DNA from: Microvirga aerophila
GTDB lineage: Bacteria; Pseudomonadota; Alphaproteobacteria; Rhizobiales; Beijerinckiaceae
Length of the DNA: 54,013 nt
Direction of reading: 5' to 3'
Assembly: GCF_003332305.1 (NCBI RefSeq)
Contig: NZ_QOIO01000038.1
Coordinates: forward strand, 1-54,013
Positions 18,041-26,604 of the stretch are shown here, piece after piece; position 1 is the stretch's first letter, and each line of letters opens with the position of its first letter. The translations under genes and the position numbers were made by a program. The notes under the pieces are model-generated. The model searched no databases, was not told where the DNA came from, and saw nothing but the letters and a program-made list of their open reading frames with translations.

Positions 18041-18832
18041 ATGAAAAGACTACGCAATATGATCATGGCGGCCGTGACGGCTTGCCTCGGCTTCGCCACT
18101 GTCGCCCAAGCGGACGAGATGGACGAAATCCTCAAGCGTGGCGAGCTTCGCGTCGCCGTTCAGTCGCAGGGTGCGCCCGTCAGCTTCGTCAACAAGAAGG
18201 GCGAACGAACCGGCCTCGCAGTCGAACTCGCCAAAATGATGGCCGCTGATCTTGGCGTGAAGATCACGTTCCAGGACTATGACTGGAAGGGCCTGATCCC
18301 GGCGCTCCTTTCGGGTAAAGTCGACATAATCGCGGCCGACATGACCCCGACGCCTCAGCGTGCCGCGCAGCTCCTGTTCTCGCGCCCGATGTTCTACCAG
18401 GAAACCGTCGCGGTCGTCGGCAAGGACGCGCCGTACAAAACTTGGCAGGAGATCAATAAGGAAGGCCTCAACATCGGCGCTACGCAGGCCAGCTCCTATG
18501 GAGATGCCGTAAAGAAGTTCATGCCCAAGGCGAACCTCAAGGAATTCGCCGGCGGAACGGCGGCCGTGGCCCAGGCTCTCTCCAGCGGCCGTCTTGAGGG
18601 CGCCGTATCGGACCTTGGCAACGTCACCAATTTTGTACGCGAGTTCGGCAACCTGAAGATCCTCGAGGGCGTCATCACCCGCGAGCCTCTCGCATTCGCT
18701 ACGCAGGCCAATGCCTTCCACCTGAAGCTCTGGCTGGACAACTACGTGGAACTCATCACAGCTGACCGGCGCCTCGAAAACCAGGTGAATTACTGGTGGA
18801 GCTCAACCGACTGGGAAAAGGACCACAAGTAA
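18041..18832 (+). CDS. Periplasmic amino-acid-binding protein
   Basis: 263 residues with a Sec signal ending AQA-DE near residue 24 and AGGAGGG ahead of the ATG. Family-3 solute-binding marks are LKRGELRVAVQSQGAPVSFVNKKGERTGLAVELAKMMA, then DVKITF-like strands, PALLSGKVDIIAADMTPTPQRA and RPMFYQETVAVV. It binds the imported amino acid in the periplasm. A GC-rich hairpin directly after the stop probably lets this gene be expressed more than the permeases behind it. Confidence 0.92.
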   Translation: MKRLRNMIMAAVTACLGFATVAQADEMDEILKRGELRVAVQSQGAPVSFVNKKGERTGLAVELAKMMAADLGVKITFQDYDWKGLIPALLSGKVDIIAADMTPTPQRAAQLLFSRPMFYQETVAVVGKDAPYKTWQEINKEGLNIGATQASSYGDAVKKFMPKANLKEFAGGTAAVAQALSSGRLEGAVSDLGNVTNFVREFGNLKILEGVITREPLAFATQANAFHLKLWLDNYVELITADRRLENQVNYWWSSTDWEKDHK

Positions 18833-18838
18833 GCTGCT

Positions 18839-18863
18839 GGCAGCCGGCCGAAGGCCGGCTGCC
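18839..18863 (+). terminator. Intercistronic hairpin after the binding-protein gene
   Basis: GGCAGCCGGCC (18839-18849) and its exact complement (18853-18863) form an 11-bp stem with a GAA loop and no U-run. Such hairpins after binding-protein genes protect the 3' end of the abundant message or reduce read-through into the permease genes. Confidence 0.7.
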
Positions 18864-18892
18864 CTCCTCCCCGCGCCACATTTCCCTAGACA

Positions 18893-19591
18893 GTGATGAC
18901 CTGGCTCCTCGACTACTACAATTACCGCATCGTGGCGCAGTATCTCGGCCGCTTCGCCGAGGGTCTGAGCAACACGCTGACGGCTGCCGGGGTGAGCCTC
19001 ATCCTGTCGCTTCTGCTCGGCACGCTCGTTGCGCTCGCTCTCCTGTCGAGCCGCGCAATCCTTCGAAAGCCCATCGAAGGCTACGTAGCCTTCATCCGTG
19101 CAACGCCGCTCCTGGTCCAGATCTATCTCGTTTATTACGGTCTCCCCGCTCTTCTGCCGATCGCGAAGAGTTGGAATGATATGTATTTTGGGATCGCCGC
19201 CCTTACGCTGAACAGCGCCCCTTATATGGGCGAGATCATCCGGGCTGGTATCGAGTCCGTCCCCCGCGGTCAGATCGAAGGTGCCAAAGCGGTTGGCATG
19301 AACTACGGTCAACGTATGCGCTATGTGGTTCTTCCTCAGGCCTTCGCCAACACGCTTCCCCCGCTGATCGGTCAAACGGCAGTTCTCATCAAGGACACGT
19401 CGCTGTTGTCCATCATTACGGTTTTCGAGTTCACGAGCGCCGGCATTCTCCTGAACAGCGAACGGGTGCGGCCCAATGAGAGCTTCCTCACCATCGCTCT
19501 CGGTTATCTCCTGATCTATCTGGTGATCCTCCTTCTGTCCCGTGGTGTGAAGCAATGGCTGGCCGGTCCTGCCTGGAACGCGCAGGGCTAA
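18893..19591 (+). CDS. Amino-acid ABC permease, HisM/GlnP type (first)
   Basis: 232 residues with about five membrane segments. FAEGLSNTLTAAGVSLILSLLLGTLVALALL is the family entry, IRATPLLVQIYLVYYGLP follows, and the ATPase-docking loop is QIEGAKAVGMNYGQRMRYVVLPQAF. The GTG at 18893 and the ATG at 18896 are adjacent possible starts; no strong Shine-Dalgarno separates them. It pairs with the permease starting 5 bp after its stop. Confidence 0.92.
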   Translation: MMTWLLDYYNYRIVAQYLGRFAEGLSNTLTAAGVSLILSLLLGTLVALALLSSRAILRKPIEGYVAFIRATPLLVQIYLVYYGLPALLPIAKSWNDMYFGIAALTLNSAPYMGEIIRAGIESVPRGQIEGAKAVGMNYGQRMRYVVLPQAFANTLPPLIGQTAVLIKDTSLLSIITVFEFTSAGILLNSERVRPNESFLTIALGYLLIYLVILLLSRGVKQWLAGPAWNAQG

Positions 19592-19595
19592 CGCG

Positions 19596-20282
19596 ATGCT
19601 TGAACGCTACTGGTCCATCACTTCATCCTTGCTGCCGTTCCTCTGGCAGGGATTTCTGGAGACGCTCTACGTCTCTCTCGTGGCAATCATCGCCGGCTCG
19701 CTGATCGGAGCCCTGATCGGTCTCGTACGTAGCCAGCGCGTGCCTGTCCTCACCAGCATCTTCGGCCTTTACATCCATATCCTGCGCGGAACGCCATTCC
19801 TCGTTCAGCTGTATGTGTTCTACTTTGTGCTGCCGAACACTGGGATCTCGTGGCTCAGTTGGGACTCGCGCACCGCGGCTTTCGTAGCGCTCTCGGTCTA
19901 CACGTCGAGCTATGTGGCTGAGATCGTAAAAGGCGCGGTTGAGGCCGTGCCGCGCGGGCAGTCGGAGGCGGCAACCGCCCTCGGAATGACGCGTCTTCAG
20001 CGCCTCTGGTACGTCATCATTCCACAGGCGCTGAAACTGACCGTGCCGCCGATGAGCGGCGTTTACGTGATGATCATCAAGAGCACCGCGATCCTGTCGG
20101 TAGTGGGCATCTCGGAACTCACCCGCCAGGGTGAGGTGTCGATCCTGCGCTTCCCGCGGGACGTTCTGTTCATCTATGGTCTCATCGCTTTCATCTACTT
20201 CCTGTACTGCTATCCCGTTCTGCGGTTCGCCCGGTGGGCCGAGCGCCGGGTGGGAGCGGCCCGGACGGTCGATCTGGATTGA
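19596..20282 (+). CDS. Amino-acid ABC permease, HisQ/GlnP type (second)
   Basis: 228 residues. FLWQGFLETLYVSLVAIIAGSLIGALIGL, HILRGTPFLVQLYVFYFVLP and GQSEAATALGMTRLQRLWYVIIPQALKL are the family blocks; the last is the coupling loop for the GlnQ-type ATPase. It completes the heterodimeric channel. The following PLP enzyme begins only 4 bp downstream of the stop, showing that import and breakdown are in one operon. Confidence 0.92.
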   Translation: MLERYWSITSSLLPFLWQGFLETLYVSLVAIIAGSLIGALIGLVRSQRVPVLTSIFGLYIHILRGTPFLVQLYVFYFVLPNTGISWLSWDSRTAAFVALSVYTSSYVAEIVKGAVEAVPRGQSEAATALGMTRLQRLWYVIIPQALKLTVPPMSGVYVMIIKSTAILSVVGISELTRQGEVSILRFPRDVLFIYGLIAFIYFLYCYPVLRFARWAERRVGAARTVDLD

Positions 20283-20286
20283 CAAG

Positions 20287-21288
20287 ATGCTGAGCTCCTT
20301 CCCACGAGCCTCACTTCTTCCAGGACCAACGCCTCTCGAGCACATGGTGCGAGCCAGCCTTCACGCCGGGCACCCGCAGCTCTGGGTCAAGCGGGACGAC
20401 TGCATGCCCCTCGCCTTTGGCGGCAACAAGGTACGCAATCTTGAGTTCTGGCTTGGCCAGGCGCTGGAGCGGGACTGCGATCTCCTGGTCATCGCAGGTG
20501 CTGCCGCATCAAACCAAGTCCGGCTGACGGCCGCCGCCGCGGCCAGGCTGGGGCTGGAGTGTTTGGTGCTCTACGCAGGGCCGGACTCTTCACTCACCCA
20601 TAGCAACCGCCTGCTGACGGAAATGATGGGAGCGCGGATCCAAAGCCTTGGCAACGTCGATGAAGCGGATCGCGAGAAGTTAGCCAGACAGGTCGTCGCG
20701 GACCAAGCCGCTGTCGGGCGTCGCCCCTATCTGGTGGGAGATCCGGTGGTCGGTGCGCTCGGTTATGTCCGCGCCGCTCAGGAACTTCACGAGCAGGCCG
20801 GTGCGGCAGGCCTCGACCTGCGCCACATCATTCTTCCGGGGTCCATGGGCATCACGGAAGCAGGGATGATCCTAGGCGCGGCCATGCTCGACCTGCCATG
20901 GGCATTCCATCTCATCAGCGTCGAATACGAAGCTGCCGATCTCGAAGTGCGGATTAAAACCATCCTTGCGAGCTTGTGCCGGCTGACCGAATTCAGCCCC
21001 ATGCATGACATGCTAGGTCGCGTGCGAATTCATATGGATCAACTGGGCGCAGGATACGGCCGACCGACCAAGGCCTCCATGCAGGCCAGCTATCTCTTTG
21101 CGCAACTCGAAGCCCTCGTGCTTGAGCAGACCTATGTGGCGAAAACGTTCTCGGGGCTTCTCAGCTGCGTCGCGAGAGGGGATATCCCCGGTGACGAGGC
21201 TGCATGCATCGTCCATACGGGCGGCACGCCAGCTATATTTGGCCCTGGAGTCGCAGGCTCGCCAGAATCTGTATCTCCCACAGGGTGA
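20287..21288 (+). CDS. PLP-dependent D-cysteine desulfhydrase / ACC deaminase-family enzyme
   Basis: 333 residues from the ATG at 20287; the open frame extends back into the permease gene. LLPGPTPLEHM is the family N terminus, LWVKRDDCMPLAFGGNKVRNLEFWLGQA carries the PLP Lys in GGNK, and IAGAAASNQVRLTAAAAARLGLE the Asn/Ser that orient substrate. HTGGTPAIFG is the phosphate-binding Gly loop near the C terminus. Relatives deaminate D-cysteine, 1-aminocyclopropane-1-carboxylate, D-serine-like or L-cysteate-like substrates to keto acids. Position after racemase and importer suggests it degrades the D-form of the imported compound; which compound is not visible. Confidence 0.87.
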   Translation: MLSSFPRASLLPGPTPLEHMVRASLHAGHPQLWVKRDDCMPLAFGGNKVRNLEFWLGQALERDCDLLVIAGAAASNQVRLTAAAAARLGLECLVLYAGPDSSLTHSNRLLTEMMGARIQSLGNVDEADREKLARQVVADQAAVGRRPYLVGDPVVGALGYVRAAQELHEQAGAAGLDLRHIILPGSMGITEAGMILGAAMLDLPWAFHLISVEYEAADLEVRIKTILASLCRLTEFSPMHDMLGRVRIHMDQLGAGYGRPTKASMQASYLFAQLEALVLEQTYVAKTFSGLLSCVARGDIPGDEAACIVHTGGTPAIFGPGVAGSPESVSPTG

Positions 21289-21344
21289 GGAATGTCGTTG
21301 ATAAGATCTTTGTGATGCTGGCGCTGAAGTACTCCTGCCCGGCA

Positions 21345-22880
21345 TCACCGAGAGGCCCGCGCCGGCGGAGTGTACAGGTCAGCGAATTTCTCACGCAGCA
21401 CGTTCTTCTGCACCTTACCCATGGTGTTTCGCGGCAGATCGTCAACAAAGACGACCCGCTTGGGCAGCTTGAACTTCGCCAAGCGGCTATCGAGCGCCAC
21501 AAGGATCGACTGCTCGTCGACCGCCGCCTCCTTTGAGCGGACCACAACCGCAGTGACGCCCTCGCCGAGATCCTTGTGCGAGACGCCGATCACAGCACTT
21601 TCGAACACGCCCGGAATGGCGTCGATCTCGTCCTCAATCTCCTTCGGATACACGTTGAAGCCACCCGTGATCACCAGATCCTTGCCGCGCCCGAGGATAG
21701 AGACGTAGCCGCGCTCGTCGACCTTGCCCAGGTCACCGGTAATGAAAAAGCCATCAGGCTGGAACTCAGACGCAGTCTTCTCCGGCATGCGCCAGTAGCC
21801 CTTGAAGACGTTCGGCCCCTTCACCTCGATCATGCCGATCTCGCCCTGCGCCAGCTCCGCTCCGGTGTTCGGGTCGGTGATGCGCACGGACACGCCTGGG
21901 AGCGGAAGGCCAACGGCGCCCGGAACCCGGTCGCCATCATAGGGGTTCGAGGTGTTCATGTTGGTCTCGGTCATGCCGTACCGTTCAAGGATGGCGTGAC
22001 CCGTCCGCGCATTCCACTCGCGGTGGGTTTCCGCGAGCAGCGGTGCGGAGCCCGACACGAACAGGCGCATCCCGGACGTCACCTCCTTGGTGAGGCCCGG
22101 ATGTTGCAGCAGGCGGACGTAGAAGGTTGGCACCCCCATAAGGGTTGTGGCGCGGGACATCAGCCCGAGGACTTCGTCGGCATCGAATTTCGACAGAAAG
22201 ACCATCGCTGCGCCCGAGAACAGGGTCACGTTGCTGGCCACGAAGAGCCCGTGGGTGTGGTAGATCGGCAGAGCGTGGATCAGCACGTCATCGGCCGTGA
22301 AGCGCCAGACATCTGTCAGGGTCATAGCGTTGGAGACCAGGTTGTCATGCGTCAGCATGGCACCTTTCGAGCGGCCGGTGGTGCCTGAGGTGTAGAGGAT
22401 CGCAGCCAGGTCATCGCCTGCCCTCTGCACTGTCTCGAACGTCTCGGAGGCCGCCGCCGCAGCATCCGCGAGCGATCCTTCCCCCTTGGAATCGAGTGTC
22501 TCTATTGCTGCTCCCACCTTCGCGGCAAGTTGTTCGATACCGCTGCGCTTGATAGGATCACAGACGACCAGCGAGGGCTCGGCATCGCTGATGAAGTACT
22601 CGAGTTCGGTCAGGGTATAGGCCGTATTGAGGGGCAGATACACAGCCCCGGCCCGAACGGTCGCGAGGTAAAGGACCAGCGCCGGAACAGACTTTTCAAC
22701 CTGGACTGCAACCCGGTCGCCAGACTTGACCCCGCGGCTGACTAGCACGTTGGCCAAACGGCCTGAAAGGTCGATCAGGTCAGCATAACTGATCGTCTCA
22801 CCGGCAGGCGTGGTGATGGCGTTTTTCGTGGGATCGAGGACGGAACGTTCGAGTCGGTCGAAAAGGTTGGCATTCATCAC
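21345..22880 (-). CDS. matB: Malonyl-CoA synthetase (ANL superfamily)
   Basis: 511 residues. ILYTSGTTGRSKGAML is the ATP P-loop, YGMTETNMNTSNPYDGDRVPGAVGLPLPGV is characteristic of MatB, GRGKDLVITGGFNVYPKEIEDEI is the hinge region, and RNTMGKVQKNVLR carries the adenylation Lys. MatB makes malonyl-CoA from malonate, ATP and CoA. In rhizobia it usually sits next to malonyl-CoA decarboxylase (matA) and a transporter; neither is adjacent here. The gene is convergent with the PLP enzyme gene, only 56 bp apart. Confidence 0.9.
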   Translation of the reverse strand: MMNANLFDRLERSVLDPTKNAITTPAGETISYADLIDLSGRLANVLVSRGVKSGDRVAVQVEKSVPALVLYLATVRAGAVYLPLNTAYTLTELEYFISDAEPSLVVCDPIKRSGIEQLAAKVGAAIETLDSKGEGSLADAAAAASETFETVQRAGDDLAAILYTSGTTGRSKGAMLTHDNLVSNAMTLTDVWRFTADDVLIHALPIYHTHGLFVASNVTLFSGAAMVFLSKFDADEVLGLMSRATTLMGVPTFYVRLLQHPGLTKEVTSGMRLFVSGSAPLLAETHREWNARTGHAILERYGMTETNMNTSNPYDGDRVPGAVGLPLPGVSVRITDPNTGAELAQGEIGMIEVKGPNVFKGYWRMPEKTASEFQPDGFFITGDLGKVDERGYVSILGRGKDLVITGGFNVYPKEIEDEIDAIPGVFESAVIGVSHKDLGEGVTAVVVRSKEAAVDEQSILVALDSRLAKFKLPKRVVFVDDLPRNTMGKVQKNVLREKFADLYTPPARASR

Positions 22881-22971
22881 AGGAGCTCCGAAACGGGGAT
22901 CTATGGTGGACCCGAAAAAGCATCAAGGAGTGCTGAATCATGGGGCCGGCACCAGATCACGAGAGGGGAGA

Positions 22972-23148
22972 TCAGCCCGCTAGGCTATGCGGACTATGGG
23001 CTACAAGGCCTTTCCTGGTAAAGACCCGGTGGTCCTTCTCGATCTCATCGAAGGCATAGAGGTAGTTCACCAGTAACCCCTGAGCCTGCTTCAGGTCCAT
23101 GAAAGACGCCTCTCTGCTGAAGCTCCGTTCCGGATCAAACCAAGACAT
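22972..23148 (-). CDS. Small hypothetical protein upstream of matB
   Basis: 58 residues starting MSWFDPERSFSREASFMDLK and containing NYLYAFDEIEKDHRVFTRKG. It lies on the matB strand, ends 91 bp before the matB start, and GGGAAG precedes its ATG weakly. Composition is protein-like (mixed charge, helical), but I recognise no family. It could be a genuine small protein, a leader peptide or the tail of a decayed gene; the frame is closed by a TAA about 45 bp upstream. The rest of the 22881-23464 gap shows nothing else. Confidence 0.35.
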   Translation of the reverse strand: MSWFDPERSFSREASFMDLKQAQGLLVNYLYAFDEIEKDHRVFTRKGLVAHSPHSLAG

Positions 23149-23464
23149 TTCTTCCCGTCCGGAAATATCTAGCTTCTGCCCGATGTAAATGGCTTACCTC
23201 AGCCACGGCTAGTGGGTTATGGAATCGCTAGAACCAAAACCTCTCGCGCCGGCTTACAATGGCGTCAATTAAGTTACGGAACAACCCTGTAGGCTTGGCA
23301 AACTTGGCTGGATAGATCCTCTCAGCTGTTGCACGAATCGATAAGCTCTTTGGAGCGGTCATGTCTCACGGTCTGGCTGGGATGAGCTGGTGTTGCGGCT
23401 GCTACAGCGAGTACGATGTATACCGACCCCGCCCCAATGTCGGAGGCGGAACGGTCGATCTTGG

Positions 23465-24913
23465 ATGGTGATCAAGGTGCAAGACGACAATTTAACGAGT
23501 CTGACAGCCTGCGCGGTCGTCGATCTTCTAGAACGTGGAGATGTTACGCCACTTGATTGCCTTGACGCCCTTGAGGCCCGCGCTGCCGCAGTGGACGGTA
23601 CCGTCAACGCGCTTCCTATCCTCTGCTTCGAACGCGCACGCGAACACGCTGGCAGACTGATGCAACGCCCTCTTGGCAAGCGAGGTCGATTGGCCGGGTT
23701 GCCGGTTCCGATCAAAGACCTGACTGAAGTCGCGGGCGTTCGCACGACGTACGGCTCGCCCATCTTTGCCGATTACGTCCCCGAAACCTCAGATATCCTC
23801 GTGGAGACGATCGAAGCTGAAGGCGGCCTGATTTATGCAAAGTCCAACACCCCGGAGTTCGGTGCAGGCGGCAACACCTTCAACGAGGTGTTTGGCGCCA
23901 CGCTCAATCCGTGGAACACTGAGCTTTCCGCCGCCGGATCATCGGGTGGGGCTGCGGTTGCGCTTGCGACAGGCACAGCGTGGGTGGCGCAGGGCTCTGA
24001 TCTGGGCGGCAGCTTACGCAATCCAGCTAGTTTTTGCGGTGTCGTAGGTCTGCGGCCGAGCCCAGGCCGCGTTGCGAGCAGCCCGGGCGCAAAGATCGAT
24101 CACCTCCTCGGCGTGAACGGCCCCATGGGTCGCACGGTCGAGGACACGGCTCTGCTTCTTGATGCCATGACCGGTGAGAGCCCGGCAGATCCCCTGTCGC
24201 TACCCAGAACGGAAAGCTTTCTGTCCTGGGCACGCTCAGGCTGGCGGCCAGCACGAGTAGCCTTTTCCGCTGACTTGGGTATCACGCCGGTCGATCCCGA
24301 GGTGGCCTCCATCTGTCGGGCCGCGGCCAGTCGCTTTACGGATATAGGCGTCATCGTCGAGGAGGCGCATCCCGACCTCTCAGAAGCTCATGACACTTTC
24401 CAAGTCCTGCGGGCAATGAGCTTTGCCGTCAGCTACGCTGGACTCTTGGAGAGTCATCGGAGCAAGATGAAACCGGAAGTGAGCTGGAATATCGAGCAAG
24501 GCCTGAAATATTCGATGGCGGACGTCGTCCGCGCAGAAAACCAGCGTGCAGCCCTGTTTCGCAGGATGAACTCTTTCTTCGACAGCTACGACCTGCTTCT
24601 CTGCCCGGCGACTATCGTGGCTGCCTACCCGGCGGGGGAGCGGTATGTCAGGGAGTGTGCCGGTCACACCTTTTCTAACTACATCGAGTGGCTGGCTATC
24701 GCTTATGCGGTTTCCCTGACGGCTGCACCTGCACTTAGCCTTCCCTGTGGGTTCACCCGCGATGGACGTCCGGTTGGTTTGCAAATTGTCGGCCGCACCC
24801 GCACGGAGGGACGTGTATTGGCAGGCGCGCGCGCCCTTGAGGAAATTCTTGAGTTGCGAGGAACCACGCCGATCGATCCGCGATCGCCAGATGCGAGGAC
24901 GCTATCAAGCTAG
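23465..24913 (+). CDS. Amidase signature-family hydrolase
   Basis: 482 residues from the ATG at 23465; 25 residues ahead of it in the open frame are not family-like. The Ser-cisSer-Lys triad is visible: Lys in GLPVPIKDLTEVAGV, the cis-Ser in AAGSSGGAAVALATG and the nucleophile in GSDLGGSLRNPASFCGVVG. ALSLPCGFTRDGRPVGLQIVG closes the fold. Family enzymes hydrolyse aryl- or alkyl-amides and related C-N bonds; the substrate is not predictable. It is monocistronic, with a diverged intergenic repeat just after the stop. Confidence 0.9.
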   Translation: MVIKVQDDNLTSLTACAVVDLLERGDVTPLDCLDALEARAAAVDGTVNALPILCFERAREHAGRLMQRPLGKRGRLAGLPVPIKDLTEVAGVRTTYGSPIFADYVPETSDILVETIEAEGGLIYAKSNTPEFGAGGNTFNEVFGATLNPWNTELSAAGSSGGAAVALATGTAWVAQGSDLGGSLRNPASFCGVVGLRPSPGRVASSPGAKIDHLLGVNGPMGRTVEDTALLLDAMTGESPADPLSLPRTESFLSWARSGWRPARVAFSADLGITPVDPEVASICRAAASRFTDIGVIVEEAHPDLSEAHDTFQVLRAMSFAVSYAGLLESHRSKMKPEVSWNIEQGLKYSMADVVRAENQRAALFRRMNSFFDSYDLLLCPATIVAAYPAGERYVRECAGHTFSNYIEWLAIAYAVSLTAAPALSLPCGFTRDGRPVGLQIVGRTRTEGRVLAGARALEEILELRGTTPIDPRSPDARTLSS

Positions 24914-24924
24914 TGCACCGGGCG

Positions 24925-24958
24925 AGTAAACTGGGCTCCACTTTTGGGATGCATCCGA
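24925..24958. repeat. Diverged Rhizobiales-type intergenic repeat (short copy)
   Basis: AAACTGGGCTCCACTTTTGG followed by GATGCATCC matches the core pattern AAACCGG..TCCACTTTT..GGATCATGC that recurs between genes in many Rhizobiales genomes. It lies 12 bp after the amidase stop, between convergent genes, where it may also serve as a hairpin. Assigned from memory of the pattern. Confidence 0.45.
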
Positions 24959-25049
24959 CGCACACCCTATGAGGGCCGTATCATCCAGTGCAAAAGCACG
25001 GTTGCGGAGGAGCCTCCCTTCGCACTGAAAGGCTCCTGCAGCAACCTCT

Positions 25050-26081
25050 CTATCGCACGGCTTCGCGAGCTTTGGCCAGTTCCTCATCGAACTGCTTCAC
25101 CAGAGCCTCACCAAGCTGTGAGGCGTATTTGTCGACCACAGGCTTGACCTTCTCCCGCATACGGGCGACCTCCTCAGGCGCAACATCGTTGATCTCCATC
25201 CCGCTCTTGAGCAGAAACTCGCGGGACTTCTCGTCCATCTCTCGGGCAACTTTGCGCTGAAAGGCGCGCGTCTCGATCGCTGCGTCCTCGAAGATTTTTT
25301 TCTCCTCTCCGGAAAGCGTGTCCCAAAACCGTTTCCCTGTAAGAAGCAGCTGCGGGTTATAGATGTGCTTTGTATTGCTGAAGTACTTCTGCACCTCATA
25401 GAACTTGGATGCCTCCACCGTTGAATACGGATTTTCCTGGCCGTCGACTGTTTTAGTTTCCAACGCGGTGTACAACTCAGGGAAGGGCATCGGCACGGCG
25501 TTAGCCCCCAGCATATTAAGCATGTCGATGTAGAGCGGGTTCAGGATCGTACGAATCTTCAATCCTTGGATGTCTTCAAGCTTATGGATCGGCTTCTTGC
25601 TGTTGGTGATGCTGCGATAGCCTTGCTCCATATAGGCCAGGCCGACCAAACCCTTCGCGGGCATCAGGTCGAGGAGGCTTTTGCCGAAGGGTCCATCGAG
25701 GACGGCGTCGGCCTCGCGCTCGTTCGCAAAAGCAAAGGGGAAATCGAGCACCAGGAATTCCTTGATGTTGCCGACAAGCTGGGCCGGCGCCATCATCGAT
25801 ACTTCAACCGTGCCTCCCTGCATGGCGGAGGCAACCTGCTGCTCTCCGCCCAGGGTTCCACTCGGGTATACTCTGACCTTGATTTTGCCGCCGCTCTTCT
25901 GCTCGATCAAGTCGGCGAATTTTTTCGCACCAATCCCCTGTGGGTGATCGATACTGTTCACGATCGGCATCTTGATGCTGCGCTCTTTGATCTGGGCTTG
26001 CGCAACCCGCGGAAGGCCGGTCAAGAGCGCGGACATGAGGGCCAACCACAGGGTCTGGCGAACCAATCTTTGAACTGCCAT
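25050..26081 (-). CDS. TRAP transporter solute-binding protein (DctP type), orphan
   Basis: 343 residues from the ATG at 26081, which follows GAGGAGG at ideal spacing; a GTG 18 bases earlier would contain that site. A Sec signal ends AQA-QI near residue 30. GKIKVRVYPSGTLGGEQQV, the sugar- and carboxylate-orienting LKIRTILNPLYIDMLNMLGANAVPMPFPELYTALETKTVDGQENP, and QKYFSNTKHIYNP are DctP blocks, including the conserved Arg that binds the ligand carboxylate. No DctQ or DctM membrane gene is adjacent, so it must work with a permease encoded elsewhere or act on its own. Confidence 0.9.
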   Translation of the reverse strand: MAVQRLVRQTLWLALMSALLTGLPRVAQAQIKERSIKMPIVNSIDHPQGIGAKKFADLIEQKSGGKIKVRVYPSGTLGGEQQVASAMQGGTVEVSMMAPAQLVGNIKEFLVLDFPFAFANEREADAVLDGPFGKSLLDLMPAKGLVGLAYMEQGYRSITNSKKPIHKLEDIQGLKIRTILNPLYIDMLNMLGANAVPMPFPELYTALETKTVDGQENPYSTVEASKFYEVQKYFSNTKHIYNPQLLLTGKRFWDTLSGEEKKIFEDAAIETRAFQRKVAREMDEKSREFLLKSGMEINDVAPEEVARMREKVKPVVDKYASQLGEALVKQFDEELAKAREAVR

Positions 26082-26289
26082 AGCTTTCCTCCTCGTCACC
26101 TAATATGTGCTTGTCTTTGGCACTCGATGGACGGAACTTTGTATCAACGGCTCCTTCTGCCGAGTTCGGAAACCTGCCATCACTTTTACTAAGGCGTTGG
26201 ATCTATGGATCAACTGCCGTTGGCCTCATTTCTCAGCCTGCTGACCATTCCAATTGGACTTATACTTTCGCTTGCCCCTAGGAGTGACG

Positions 26290-26520
26290 AGATCGTCGGT
26301 CCATCTCAGCTTGTATTCCCACAAGGGAGATCTGAGCCTCGACTCCAAGTCCTGCAAGAAGCCAGTCGGCGAACGCTCTTAAGGGACGCCGTTGCCGAAC
26401 GTAGCGAGGAAAAACCAGGTTATGCCCGATGTAGCGAGCTGGAAGTGATTTCTGGTCCAACGGCATCACCAGTGCGAACTGCGCCTGCCTGCCGTGAGCG
26501 GTTACAGTCGAGGCCAGGGC
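26290..26520 (-). pseudogene. Possible C-terminal remnant of a LysR-type regulator
   Basis: On the minus strand the frame reads QAQFALVMPLDQKSLPARYI and GHNLVFPRYVRQRRPLRAFADWLLAGL. The pattern 'basic-LVFP-basic-P-RAFxDWLL' is how many LysR substrate-binding domains end. No helix-turn-helix or earlier part is present within reach, so if the identification is right this is a fragment. The remainder of the 26082-26604 gap shows only the promoter area of the next gene. Weak call. Confidence 0.3.
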
Positions 26521-26604
26521 AGATAGGGGTACTCATTCGATACCCTGGTCTACTCTTCCCGGCTCCCCTACACTTGGGCGCAAATGCTCCGGAGGGTGCG
26601 CACC

